A stretch of 64,000 nt of DNA from an uncultured Pseudomonadota bacterium. GTDB lineage: Bacteria; Myxococcota_A; UBA796; SXON01. The translations under genes and the position numbers were made by a program. The DNA lies in the NCBI GenBank assembly GCA_903885375.1, contig CAISIK010000022.1:1-64000 (forward strand). Direction: 5' to 3'. Positions within the stretch are counted from its first letter, which is position 1. Each line of letters begins with the position of its first letter. The notes under the pieces were generated by a model. That model did not search any database and had not been told where the DNA came from. It saw only the letters and a program-made list of their open reading frames with translations. Shown here piece after piece: positions 41,697 to 50,184 of the stretch.

Positions 41697-41704
41697 CGGG
41701 GAAC

Positions 41705-43426
41705 TCAGAGCCGATCCAGGGCGCGCAGCCCGAGGAGGCCGAGCGCGTGGACGAGCACCCGATCCGCCGCCAGCACCAACGCGAGGCGGGAGGCACGATG
41801 CTCCACCTCGTCGAGGACCTTCAACTCGAAATAGAAGCGGTTGAAGGCCTCGCACGCGCGGTACACGCCCTCGGCGAGCAGGTTCGGCGCCGAGGCGCGC
41901 AGCGCGCCGTCCACCGCCTCGGGCAGGCGGAGGAGCGCGAGGGCGAGCTCGCGCTCGAGCGGGTGGGCCAGCGTGGCCACGGCGGCGGCGCCAGGGCCGC
42001 CGTCGGCGGCGGCCTTCCGCAGGATGCTCGCGGCCCGCGCCCGCGCGTAGAGCAGGTAGGGGGCGCTGTTGCCATCCATCGCGAGCATCTTCTTCCAGTC
42101 GAAGGTGATGTCGCTCGTGGGCGCCTGCACGAGGTCCTGGTAGCGGACCGCGCCCACCCCCACCGCCTCGGCGATGGCGGCGCGCTCGGCCTCCGGAAAG
42201 GAGGCGCTCTTCTCGTCCACCACGGCGCGCGCGCGGGCCACGGCTTCGTCGAGCAGGTCCACCAGCCGGATCACGTTGCCCTTGCGGGTGCTCATGGCGC
42301 CGTCGGGCAGCTTCAGCATGCCGAAGCCCATGTGCACGAGGTCGGCGGTGCAGCCCCAGCGTTTCGCCACGGCAAAGAAGTTCATGAAGTGCTGGTGCTG
42401 GCGGGCGTCGGTCACGTACACCATGCGCTCGGGGCTCCAGCGGCGCACGCGGTACTTCACGCAGGCGAGGTCGGTGGCCGTGTAGGTGGCGGCGCCGTCC
42501 TTCTTGCGGACCACGCTCACCTGCTCGCCGAGGCGCACGATCACCGCGCCCTCGCTCGTTTCGGCGGTGCCCGCGGCGAGGAGCTCCTCCACCACCGCGT
42601 CGGTCATCGGGCCGTACTCGGACTCGCCGAGCACCTCGTCGAAGCGCACGCCCATCCGCTGGTAGACCGCCTCGTACTCCTCGAGCGAGCGCGCGCGGAA
42701 GTCCTCCCAGAGCGCCCGGTTGCGCGCATCGCCCCGCTGGAGCTTCGCCGTTTCTTCCCGCGCGCGGTCCTGCAGGATGCGGCTCCGCTCCTGGGCCTCC
42801 GGCGTGCCCTCGCCGGGCTTCGCCGACGCCTCGTCGCCGAACTTCACGTAGAGGCGCTCCAGCTCGCCCACGGGGTCGGCCGCGTAGGCGGCCTCGTCGC
42901 GCCATTCGTCCCACGCCACGATGAGCTTGCCGAAGGGCGTGCCCCAGTCGCCGATGTGGTTGTCGCGGATGACCTTCCAGCCCGCGGCCGCGTGCAGGTT
43001 CGTGAGGACGTGCCCGAGGTGGGTGCTGCGCATGTGGCCCACGTGCATGCGCTTGGCCACGTTGGGGGAGCTGAAGTCCACCACCACCGTCTTGCCGGCG
43101 CCCGCCGGGGTGAGCGCGGCGCCGGGGGCGGCGGCCTGCTCGGCGAGCCGCTCGGCCAGCCACGCATCACTCAACCGCAGGTTCACGAAACCGGCGCCGG
43201 CCACCTCCGCGGCGGCCACGCCAGGGTGGGCGGCGAAGAAGGGCAGGAGCCGCTCCGCGAGCGCGCGAGGGTTCTCCTTGCGGGCGCGCGCCATGCGGAA
43301 CGCGAAGTTCCACTGGTAGTCGCCGTGGGCAGGGTTGTTGGTCGGCACCAGCACATCCACGTCGGCATCGGGATCGAGGCTGGCGGCGGCGGCGAGGGCA
43401 CTCGTACGGAGGAGGGCGGGGATCAT
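41705..43426 (-). CDS. argS: Arginyl-tRNA synthetase
   Basis: A 573-residue class I synthetase. HVGHMRSTHLGHVL is the HIGH motif, and AMSTRKGNVIRLVDLL is the KMSKS-equivalent. The N-terminal tRNA-recognition domain and the C-terminal anticodon-binding DALR-type domain (about 455-573) are present. ATG at 43426 overlaps the stop of the lipoprotein gene upstream by ATGA. Length and motifs are normal, so it is functional. Confidence 0.95.
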   Translation of the reverse strand: MIPALLRTSALAAAASLDPDADVDVLVPTNNPAHGDYQWNFAFRMARARKENPRALAERLLPFFAAHPGVAAAEVAGAGFVNLRLSDAWLAERLAEQAAAPGAALTPAGAGKTVVVDFSSPNVAKRMHVGHMRSTHLGHVLTNLHAAAGWKVIRDNHIGDWGTPFGKLIVAWDEWRDEAAYAADPVGELERLYVKFGDEASAKPGEGTPEAQERSRILQDRAREETAKLQRGDARNRALWEDFRARSLEEYEAVYQRMGVRFDEVLGESEYGPMTDAVVEELLAAGTAETSEGAVIVRLGEQVSVVRKKDGAATYTATDLACVKYRVRRWSPERMVYVTDARQHQHFMNFFAVAKRWGCTADLVHMGFGMLKLPDGAMSTRKGNVIRLVDLLDEAVARARAVVDEKSASFPEAERAAIAEAVGVGAVRYQDLVQAPTSDITFDWKKMLAMDGNSAPYLLYARARAASILRKAAADGGPGAAAVATLAHPLERELALALLRLPEAVDGALRASAPNLLAEGVYRACEAFNRFYFELKVLDEVEHRASRLALVLAADRVLVHALGLLGLRALDRL

Positions 43427-44132
43427 GGCGGCGGCGGTATAGCCCGCGGCGACGGCGACGCATCTCGCGCACAGGCGTCGGCCACCCAACGCGCGCTCCA
43501 CTCCGGGGCCTGGCCCGCCCACACCCAGCCTTCCACCGCGTCGGGCGGGCGGGCGCAGAACCCGGCGGGATCGGCCCTGTGGAGCGCCCGCAGCGACTCG
43601 AAGAGCGTCTCGCGGGCGGCGTCGACGCACTCGGGCTCGGGGCAGTCCTCGGCGCTCACGCGCCGCCCCTTCGCCCGCCCCTCCCGGAACCACGCCTTCC
43701 AGAACAGCCGCGACGCATCCCCCACGCCCTTCACACTTCGCCAGGGACCCAACGCCGCCGCGGCCTCGGCCGGCGACCGGTCGAGCACCCCGCGGGCCAC
43801 CTCGCGCAGCAAGTGGTAGCTGCACTCGCGCGAAAAGCGTGTGTGGCTGCAGAGCTCGAACGCCGTGCCGGCCTCACCGCGGCTGGCGAGCCGCTCGGCG
43901 AGTTGGAACACGCACTCGTCCTTCCACATGGGGTCCTCGACGAGGGCGCAGGCCGCGAGCTCGTCGTGGCCGTGCAGGGCGGCCACCTCCACCCGGCATC
44001 GATCGGCCCGTACCCCCTCGAGCGCGTTGCATCCGGCCACCGCCGCGCCGTAGTCCGGCGCGCTGAGCGCACGTTCGAGGAGCACCCCTCCGACGGGGCG
44101 CAGCCGCCCAGGAGCAGCGTGAGAGCGAGCAC
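43423..44132 (-). CDS. Lipoprotein with apparent frameshift near its 5' end
   Basis: From the GTG at 44132 one frame encodes a lipoprotein signal (LALTLLLGGC) and a short stretch, while the rest of the protein (about 220 residues, VLLERALSAPDYG onward, then Cys-rich helical repeats such as ECVFQLAERL and ECSYHLLREVA) lies in a neighbouring frame that starts at GTG 44085. A single missing base in the runs GGGG or CCCC at 44085-44098 would join them. The region may be a real gene with a sequencing error, a pseudogene, or a shorter gene starting at 44085. Repeated Cys/helix pattern resembles tetratricopeptide-like or Sel1-like folds, not verified. It overlaps the argS start. Confidence 0.5.
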
Positions 44133-44143
44133 CGGCCGGAGCG

Positions 44144-44401
44144 TCAGTCGTAGGAGCAGGCTTGCGGCGTGCCGCAGTGCCCGCAGCCCGAATCCGCCGG
44201 CACCTCGGACGCCCCCGACTCCGACACCCGGTAGGCCGACGCGCCACCGTGGCCCACGTTGTGCGCGGAGATGAGCTTCTTCAGCTGCCCGGAGGTGTCG
44301 CAGTAGTGGCCGACATCGCGCGCGTCGATCGGCTCGCGGCCCCCGCGCACGAGCGCCTCCACCACATCCCCACACTCGCAACGGTACTCGTAGATGGGCA
44401 T
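44144..44401 (-). CDS. FmdB-family zinc-ribbon protein
   Basis: An 85-residue protein beginning MPIYEYRCECGDVVEALVRG, which is the FmdB/Zn-ribbon start; the usual CXXC is replaced here by CEC, and a second Cys pair lies in GCGHCG near the end. GGAGG precedes the ATG by seven bases. The family is small, regulatory by name only, and its function is not known. It lies 12 bases before the frameshifted lipoprotein. Confidence 0.8.
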   Translation of the reverse strand: MPIYEYRCECGDVVEALVRGGREPIDARDVGHYCDTSGQLKKLISAHNVGHGGASAYRVSESGASEVPADSGCGHCGTPQACSYD

Positions 44402-44450
44402 CCGACCCTCCTCGCAAACGGTATCACCGTGCGCACCGAAGGCGCAGCAT

Positions 44451-45041
44451 TCAAGGTTTCGCGGGCGGCCGGTGGAGCACCCGACCGAGCGTGGTGTAGG
44501 CATCCCCACCGAGGCGGGCCACCGGCCGGTAGTCGGCGAGGCGAACCGCGCCGTTCTCCCACAGCTCGTCGGCCACGTGGAACTCCACCACCTCGCCCAC
44601 CACGAGCAGGCAGTTGCCCACCTCGAGCGTCTGGTGGACCCGGCACTCCAGGGCCACGCGGGCCAGCGCCACCCGCGGCGGCGCCACCCGCACGCTCACC
44701 GCGCGCGCGATGCCCACCCCGTCGAACTCCGACCCGGTGTAGGCCGCGCTCGTCTGGTGCATGGCGTCGAGCGTGGCCTCCTCCGGGATGGAGACGGTGA
44801 ACTCGCCCGTGGCCAGCACGTTGCGGGCGGTGTCTTTCAGGCCACCATCCCGGGTGCGCGCCACCGAGAACGCGAGCATCGGCGGTGCCGAGCTCACGCC
44901 CATGAAGTAGGAGAAGGGCGCGAGGTTGTCCACGCCTTCGGCGCTGATGCTGCCCACCCAGGCAATGGGTCGCGGCACCACCGCGCTGATGAACAGGCGG
45001 TAGGCGGCGGCGCGGTCGAGGGCGGCGGCAGCTATGTGCAC
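44451..45041 (-). CDS. Flavin reductase-like domain protein
   Basis: A 196-residue protein of the flavin-reductase/FMN-binding split-barrel family. Blocks VVPRPIAWVGSISAEG, NLAPFSYFMGVSSAPP, KDTARNV and TGEFTVSI are family signatures; FMN binding is expected, and members act as flavin reductases or as accessory oxidoreductases. The partner enzyme is not present. It follows the gene at 45065 by 23 bases and precedes the zinc-ribbon gene by 49 bases. Confidence 0.85.
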   Translation of the reverse strand: MHIAAAALDRAAAYRLFISAVVPRPIAWVGSISAEGVDNLAPFSYFMGVSSAPPMLAFSVARTRDGGLKDTARNVLATGEFTVSIPEEATLDAMHQTSAAYTGSEFDGVGIARAVSVRVAPPRVALARVALECRVHQTLEVGNCLLVVGEVVEFHVADELWENGAVRLADYRPVARLGGDAYTTLGRVLHRPPAKP

Positions 45042-45064
45042 GGAATCCGCTCCCGCCAGCGACG

Positions 45065-45793
45065 TTAGCGCATGCCCCAGCGTTCGCCCGTCTTCTTGAT
45101 GCGCAGCTCGCCGGCCTTCTGCTTGAGACCTTCGCGCTCCATCTTGCGGAGCTCGGCCTTGATCTCGCTGTCGGTGATGTCCTTGAAGGGGCTGCGGTGG
45201 CGGATGCCGCCCACGAGCACGCTCTCCTTGATGCCGTTCTCCACGCGGGCGAGCGTGTGCATCACGTCCTGCCGGATGTAGTCGGCGCGGCGCGGGTCCA
45301 CATCGGCGGCGGGGGTCTTCGCGCTGGAGGAGCGGGCCTTCACGGGCGCGCGCGTCTTCGGCACGACGGCCTTGATCTTGGCGATCGGGAGCACCACGGG
45401 GGTGGGGGTCTCCTCTTCCCAGACCTTCGCCATCTCGTCGATCATCTTCACCGTTTCGGCGCTCGACTGAGCGGCGAGGGCGGCCACCGCATCGCGGAGG
45501 CGCTGGGGCACGAGGCCCGCAGGGATTTCCGACACTTCCGCGAGGAACGAGCGGAGGATGTCGCCATCGGGGAGGTCGAGGATTTCACGGGTGGCCCGCG
45601 CGGCCCAGCCCTTGAGGTCGGCGGAGAGCGAGGGGCTCAGCTGGCCATCGGCCACCGCGAAGAGATCGGCCACCACGCGGGTCTCGATCCGCTGGATGTG
45701 CAGCCGGAGGAGGTCATCAACGAGGATTTGAACCGTCGTTTCGTCGCTACCGCGGAGATTGTCAACACTCGACTTCTGCACCTGTCCAGCCAC
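45065..45793 (-). CDS. Unknown helical protein with Lys/Arg-rich C-terminus
   Basis: A 242-residue soluble protein, mainly helical, with a central Pro/Ala/Lys linker and a basic C-terminal end (DITDSEIKAELRKMEREGLK, then GERWGMR) that could be a winged-helix-like domain. GGAGG lies five bases before the GTG at 45793, which decides the start over a TTG. No family recognised. It runs ahead of the flavin-reductase gene. Confidence 0.6.
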   Translation of the reverse strand: MAGQVQKSSVDNLRGSDETTVQILVDDLLRLHIQRIETRVVADLFAVADGQLSPSLSADLKGWAARATREILDLPDGDILRSFLAEVSEIPAGLVPQRLRDAVAALAAQSSAETVKMIDEMAKVWEEETPTPVVLPIAKIKAVVPKTRAPVKARSSSAKTPAADVDPRRADYIRQDVMHTLARVENGIKESVLVGGIRHRSPFKDITDSEIKAELRKMEREGLKQKAGELRIKKTGERWGMR

Positions 45794-45851
45794 TGCTACC
45801 TCCAAACCATCCGGCGTCTATCATGTCGTGGGGGCGATGGCGGCGCCTTCT

Positions 45852-46454
45852 TCAGCCTCCCTTGGGCCCCGGCTTGGGGCGATCCCACAGAAACTCCGGT
45901 TCACCCAACTGCTTCGCGGCCCAGCGCCCGAGCACGAAGAGATAGTCCGACAGCCGATTCAGGTACTTCATGGGGAGCGGGTCGGTGTCGGGCTCCTCGC
46001 GGAGCAGGGCGACGACCTCGCGCTCGCCGCGCCGGCAGACCGTGCGGGCCTGGTGGAGGAAGGCGCCCACCGGACCGCCGCCAGGGAGGATGAACTCCGT
46101 GAGCGGCCCCACGTCGGCATTGAGCGTGTCGATCCACCCTTCGAGGCGCTCGATGTCGCTCTCGTTCACACGCACCATGCCGGCCCAACGATCCTCAGGG
46201 CGGGTGGCGAGGTCGCTGCCCACGTTGAAGAGGTCGTTCTGCACCAGATGGAGCATCCCGTCGATGCGCTCCACCACCGCGGGGGTCGCGCCGCTCACAC
46301 GGTTGTGCCAGCGCACGATGCCCACGATGCTGTTGAGCTCGTCGGTGGTGCCGTAGCTGGCGATCCGGACGTGGTCCTTCGCCACCTTCTGGCCGCCCAC
46401 CAGCCTCGTTTCGCCCTTGTCGCCCGTCTTCGTGTACACGCGTGTGATCAACAT
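45852..46454 (-). CDS. Cob(I)yrinic acid a,c-diamide adenosyltransferase, PduO type
   Basis: A 200-residue enzyme that transfers adenosyl from ATP to cobalamin to make coenzyme B12. The PduO-family blocks are present: TRVYTKTGDKGETRLVGG, IASYGTTDELNSIVG (Arg/Thr/Asp motif), and the C-terminal YLNRLSDYLFVLGR. It lies 17 bases after the gene at 46472. TAGCAG five bases before the ATG may be an internal promoter. Confidence 0.92.
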   Translation of the reverse strand: MLITRVYTKTGDKGETRLVGGQKVAKDHVRIASYGTTDELNSIVGIVRWHNRVSGATPAVVERIDGMLHLVQNDLFNVGSDLATRPEDRWAGMVRVNESDIERLEGWIDTLNADVGPLTEFILPGGGPVGAFLHQARTVCRRGEREVVALLREEPDTDPLPMKYLNRLSDYLFVLGRWAAKQLGEPEFLWDRPKPGPKGG

Positions 46455-46471
46455 GCGCGCTGCTATCCGCG

Positions 46472-46903
46472 CTATCCGAGCCGGGCGATCACCAGCTGAG
46501 CGCCATCGCCGCGAAGCGTGAGCGACACCCCCGGAACGGAAAGCAACGACACCCGCGCGCCGCTCGCGAGCCAGTCCTCGGGCGTGTGGAGCGTCACCTC
46601 GTCGAGCGGCACCATGACCTCCTTGAAGAACCAGGAGGCCGGCGCCGAGAAGCCCACCCACAGCGTGTCCTTGCTCACGACCACCCGAGCGAGGGCGTAG
46701 ATCGAGAAGGTCGGCCCGAGCCGAATGGTCTGTCCGCCCACCCGATGGGCGTTCGCGGGGGGCGGGAGCACCATTCCGTGCGCGGCCACGACCGCCGACC
46801 ACGGGCTCACCACGCGCACGAAGGCCAGCGCGGCGAGCAGGCCCACCGGCACGGAGAGTACGCCGGCGAGCAGCAACAGGGGCGGGAGCGCGGGGTCCGA
46901 CAC
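46472..46903 (-). CDS. Hypothetical membrane-anchored protein
   Basis: A 143-residue protein with an N-terminal hydrophobic segment (about 6-30) and a beta-rich rest. No family recognised. Its GTG start shares one base with the ferredoxin stop, so it is translationally linked and may be a membrane partner. A function cannot be stated. Confidence 0.55.
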   Translation of the reverse strand: MSDPALPPLLLLAGVLSVPVGLLAALAFVRVVSPWSAVVAAHGMVLPPPANAHRVGGQTIRLGPTFSIYALARVVVSKDTLWVGFSAPASWFFKEVMVPLDEVTLHTPEDWLASGARVSLLSVPGVSLTLRGDGAQLVIARLG

Positions 46904-47289
46904 TACTCGCCCGCCGTCTGCTCCATCGACCAGGTCGAGAGCACCTTCACCCGGGCGCCGCTGCCGTTGATGCGGGCGTGGCAGGCCAGACGCTGCCCCG
47001 GCTTGCCCTTCTCGCGGAGGAGCTTGGCCTCGGCATCGGTGGGCGCGGCGAGGCCGCGCTCGTCCACCACATCCACGCCGCAGCCGCCGCAGCCGCCATC
47101 GGGACAGCCGGTGGCGATGGGGGTTTCGAGCGACTGCGAGGCCATCACCAGCGTGTAGCGGGCTTCGGCCTTCACCTCGTGCGCGGTTCCATCGGGGAGG
47201 ATGAGCGTGAGGGTGTAGGTTTCGTCGCGCTCGGGCTCGGTGCGGCCGAGTGCGGACTTGATGCGCTTGCGAAGGTTCCAGGGGGTCAT
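46903..47289 (-). CDS. [2Fe-2S] ferredoxin
   Basis: A 128-residue plant-type ferredoxin. Cluster ligands are in CPDGGCGGC (CX4CX2C) plus a fourth Cys in RLACHARI. A basic N-terminal stretch (MTPWNLRKRIKSALG) precedes the fold and may be membrane-associated. GGAGG lies seven bases before the ATG. The start overlaps the LOG stop by ATGA and the stop is shared with the next gene. Its electron-transfer partner is unknown. Confidence 0.88.
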   Translation of the reverse strand: MTPWNLRKRIKSALGRTEPERDETYTLTLILPDGTAHEVKAEARYTLVMASQSLETPIATGCPDGGCGGCGVDVVDERGLAAPTDAEAKLLREKGKPGQRLACHARINGSGARVKVLSTWSMEQTAGE

Positions 47290-48128
47290 TTCGGGGCCTC
47301 CTTTTCGGTGGAGTCGAGGTGGGCGGTCAGGAAGTCGAAGGCATCGTCCACACTGTTGCTGCGGTGCATGAGGAGCCGGTCGGACTCGCTGATGGTGCCC
47401 CAGCGGATCATCGCCTCCACGTCGATCACCTCGTCCCAGTAGTCGGTGCCGTAGAGCACCATCGGCATGGGCTTGGTGATGCGGCGGGTCTGGCGCAGGG
47501 TGAGGATCTCGCACATCTCGTCGAGCGTGCCGAAGCCGCCCGGCATGACCACCACCGCCTTGGCGAGGTAGCTGAACCAGTACTTCCGCATGAAGAAGTA
47601 GTGGAACTCGAAGGCGAGCTCGGGGGTGACCCAGCGGTTCACCTTCTCCTCGAAGGGGAGCGAGATGCCGAGGCCCACGCTGCGGCCGCCGGGAACATCG
47701 GAGGCGCCGCGGTTTCCGGCCTCCATGATGCCGGGCCCGCCACCGGTCGTGATGACCATGTCGCGGTGGTGGTCGGGGCGCGCGAGGCTCCACTCGGTCA
47801 GGCGGCGGGCGAGCTCGCGGGTGTCGGCGTAGTAGCGGGCCAGGCCGAGGCCCTTCTCCGCCTTGGCGATGGCCGCGGCATCCGCGGACTCCCGCGCGGT
47901 GGACATTGCCAGCGCGGCCTCCTCGGGGCTCTTGATGCGCGCCGAACCGAAGACCACGATCGTGTCGCGGAGGCGGTTGCGGTAGAAGCGCTCCCGCGGC
48001 TCCTCGTACTCGCACAGGATGCGAATGGTACGGGCGGCAGGACTGTTCAGAAAATCAAGGTCCTTGTAGGCCTTCTGCGTGTTGGGCAACGGATCTCCGA
48101 GGGATGCCCGTCTCGGGCGTCCTGCCAT
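47286..48128 (-). CDS. LOG-family protein (lysine-decarboxylase-like fold)
   Basis: A 280-residue protein with the LOG signature GGGPGIMEA and PGGFGTLDE. Homologues are cytokinin phosphoribohydrolases or pyrimidine/purine nucleotide 5'-monophosphate nucleosidases; the N-terminal extension of about 60 residues resembles the PpnN-type proteins. The substrate is unknown. The ATG start at 48128 leads the operon that ends with the cobalamin adenosyltransferase. Confidence 0.85.
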   Translation of the reverse strand: MAGRPRRASLGDPLPNTQKAYKDLDFLNSPAARTIRILCEYEEPRERFYRNRLRDTIVVFGSARIKSPEEAALAMSTARESADAAAIAKAEKGLGLARYYADTRELARRLTEWSLARPDHHRDMVITTGGGPGIMEAGNRGASDVPGGRSVGLGISLPFEEKVNRWVTPELAFEFHYFFMRKYWFSYLAKAVVVMPGGFGTLDEMCEILTLRQTRRITKPMPMVLYGTDYWDEVIDVEAMIRWGTISESDRLLMHRSNSVDDAFDFLTAHLDSTEKEAPK

Positions 48129-48268
48129 GTAGCACGCCGCTCCCGGCGTGGAACGTGGCCTCGCCCACCTCCACCCGGGCCGCCAGAAAACTTCGCCCGG
48201 GAGATCCGCTTCCGGCCCGGGCCGGTGTCGACATGGGCGCAGATGAACTGCACCCCCTCGGAGACGCG

Positions 48269-48754
48269 ATGACCCGACTCTTCCCCCTCTTCCTCCTCGC
48301 CCCCCTCGCCACCGGCTGCGTCATCTACGACCGCACCGGCTGCGGCAAGCACGACGATGACGCCTGCTCGATCGAGGGCGACACCTCCGGGTTGACCAGC
48401 GGCGGCGGCAATGGCGACACCGCCGAGCCCGAGGCGCCGGCCGCCACCTTCGCGGTCGACCCCGCCGAGCTCGAGAGCGGCAGCACCACCATCGTGTCGC
48501 TGACGGCCGAGCACTTCGACCTCGCCACCGTGGAGGGCGTGGAGGCCTACGGCCCCATCGAGGTGGTGGCCACCACCAACCGCGGCACCGAGCTCCTCCT
48601 CACCGTCGTGGCCAGCGCCGAAGCGGCCGACGGGCAGACCGCCGACCTCCTCCTCGTGGTGGGCGACGACGGCGAATACCTCGACGATGCCTTCACCCTG
48701 CGCACGCCCGAGGCCGGTTCGGGCGGCAGCGACACCGGCGAAGACTGCGAGTGA
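48269..48754 (+). CDS. Lipoprotein, first gene of the sigma/caspase operon
   Basis: A 161-residue lipoprotein with lipobox APLATGC (Cys 17), a Cys/Asp-rich linker, then an Ig-like IPT/TIG-type beta domain (FAVDPAELESGSTTIVSL) and an acidic tail with SGGSDTGED. GGAG precedes the ATG. Its stop shares the GTGA overlap with the sigma-factor start at 48751, so this lipoprotein and the regulators are one transcript. Surface role inferred. Confidence 0.65.
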   Translation: MTRLFPLFLLAPLATGCVIYDRTGCGKHDDDACSIEGDTSGLTSGGGNGDTAEPEAPAATFAVDPAELESGSTTIVSLTAEHFDLATVEGVEAYGPIEVVATTNRGTELLLTVVASAEAADGQTADLLLVVGDDGEYLDDAFTLRTPEAGSGGSDTGEDCE

Positions 48755-49335
48755 CCGCGAGGGCCGCCACGCTCGGTGTCATGGAAAGGCGGGACAGCCC
48801 GCGCGCCGGCTCGGCGCGCCCGCTACACTCCGCCGCGGAGCAGGACGCCGCGGTGGAGCACAGTCTTGACATCCCGGCGCTCTACCGCCGCTACGGCGAT
48901 CTCGTGCTCGGCCGCTGCCGCACCATCCTCCGCAACGATGCCGATGCGCAGGATGCCATGCAGGAGGTGTTCCTCAAGCTGCACCGCTTCCGCGACAGCT
49001 TTCGGGGCGATTCATCGCCCTCCACCTTCCTCTACCGCATCACCACCACGACCTGCCTCAACCGCATCCGCGCCACGCGGCGGCGCCCGGAGGACCCGGT
49101 CGCCGACCTCCCCTCCATCGTCCGCACCGACTCCGTGCTCGACCAGCTCGCGCTGCGGCAGCTCCTCGACCAGCTCCTGCTCGATAGCGACCCCACCACG
49201 CGGGAGTGCCTCGTGTACCACTACGTCGATGGCATGACGCACGACGAGGTGGGCGAGATGGTGGGACTCTCGGGCGCCGCCGTCCGCAAACGTATCGCGG
49301 GTTTCCGCATCCAGGCCCAGGGGGCGCGCCCATGA
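48751..49335 (+). CDS. ECF-type RNA polymerase sigma factor
   Basis: A 194-residue sigma-70 family protein. Region 2 lies at about 43-105 (LYRRYGDLVLGRCRTILRND, DAMQEVFLKLHRF) and region 4 at about 130-185 (ECLVYHYVDGMTHDEVGEMV then SGAAVRKRIAGF). The start GTG at 48751 overlaps the lipoprotein stop; an ATG at 48781 is an alternative. The gene is followed by its likely anti-sigma factor with an ATGA overlap. Confidence 0.88.
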   Translation: MTARAATLGVMERRDSPRAGSARPLHSAAEQDAAVEHSLDIPALYRRYGDLVLGRCRTILRNDADAQDAMQEVFLKLHRFRDSFRGDSSPSTFLYRITTTTCLNRIRATRRRPEDPVADLPSIVRTDSVLDQLALRQLLDQLLLDSDPTTRECLVYHYVDGMTHDEVGEMVGLSGAAVRKRIAGFRIQAQGARP

Positions 49336-50183
49336 ACCACATCCACACCCTCAAGCTCCACCAGCTCCGTCTGGGCGAGCTCGCCCCGGCCGAGGAGGGC
49401 CGCCTGCGCGCCCACCTCGGCGAGTGCGCCGACTGCAGCGCGCGGCTCCGTCACCAGCAGGCGCTCCGGCAGGAGTTCCTGCGCGCGCCGGTGCCGGAGG
49501 CGCTCCAGCCGGCGGCGCGACAGGCCGCGCCGTGGTGGCGCTGGCTCCCCGTGGCCTCGCTCGTTCCCGCCGCGCTCGTCGCTTTCATCGCGCTCCGCCC
49601 CCCCTCCAATCCCGGCCCCGCGGGCTCCATCCCCACGCCCCCTCCCCGGCCCGCCTCGCTCGCCGCCGAGCCGGCCCCCGTCGCCGCCTCGCCCGCCGCA
49701 CCGCCCCCCGCCGCGCCAACCGCCGCCCCCGCCTTCACCGCCCGCCCCCGCCCGCTGCCCGAGGCGGCGTCGCCCCCCGTCGCGCCCGATGGCGACGTCA
49801 TTCGCGCCAAGGGCCTCACCCCGCGGCTCGAGGCCTGGGTCCAGGCCGGCGACAGCGCGAGGCCGCTCTACACGGGCGAAGCGCTCGCCGGTGGGGAGCG
49901 CGTTCAGCTCCGTTTCGATGCCCGCGGCCGCGGGTTCGTGACCCTCGGCGGTCGCGACAGCAACGGGCTCGTGGAGGTGTACGGCACCGTGGCCGCCGGC
50001 GAGAGCGGGCTGCGCGCCGCCCCCTTCTCGCTCACCCTCGACGGGAGCCACGGCGAGCAGACCTTCTTCGCGCTGAGCACCGATGAACGCCCCGACCCCG
50101 AGGCGGTGCTCGCGGCGTTGCGCCGGAACCCGGTTCGAATGGAAGGGGCGCACGTAGCGTCGGTGGTGGTGCGCAAGGACTGA
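49332..50183 (+). CDS. Zinc-finger anti-sigma factor with DUF4384-like C-terminal domain
   Basis: A 283-residue single-pass membrane protein. The N-terminal zf-HC2 domain has HLGECADC (HX3CX2C), typical of anti-ECF factors. A membrane helix lies at about 75-92 (SLVPAALVAFIALRP), followed by a 100-residue Ala/Pro linker, then a periplasmic beta domain of about 110 residues (PLYTGEALAGGERVQLRFDA) like DUF4384. It would sequester the upstream sigma factor at the membrane and sense an outside signal. It is one base before the caspase gene. Confidence 0.8.
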   Translation: MNHIHTLKLHQLRLGELAPAEEGRLRAHLGECADCSARLRHQQALRQEFLRAPVPEALQPAARQAAPWWRWLPVASLVPAALVAFIALRPPSNPGPAGSIPTPPPRPASLAAEPAPVAASPAAPPPAAPTAAPAFTARPRPLPEAASPPVAPDGDVIRAKGLTPRLEAWVQAGDSARPLYTGEALAGGERVQLRFDARGRGFVTLGGRDSNGLVEVYGTVAAGESGLRAAPFSLTLDGSHGEQTFFALSTDERPDPEAVLAALRRNPVRMEGAHVASVVVRKD

Positions 50184-50184
50184 C

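Noticed and set aside
41672..43819. A 715-codon plus-strand frame opposite argS
   Set aside because: Antisense to a gene with intact synthetase motifs.
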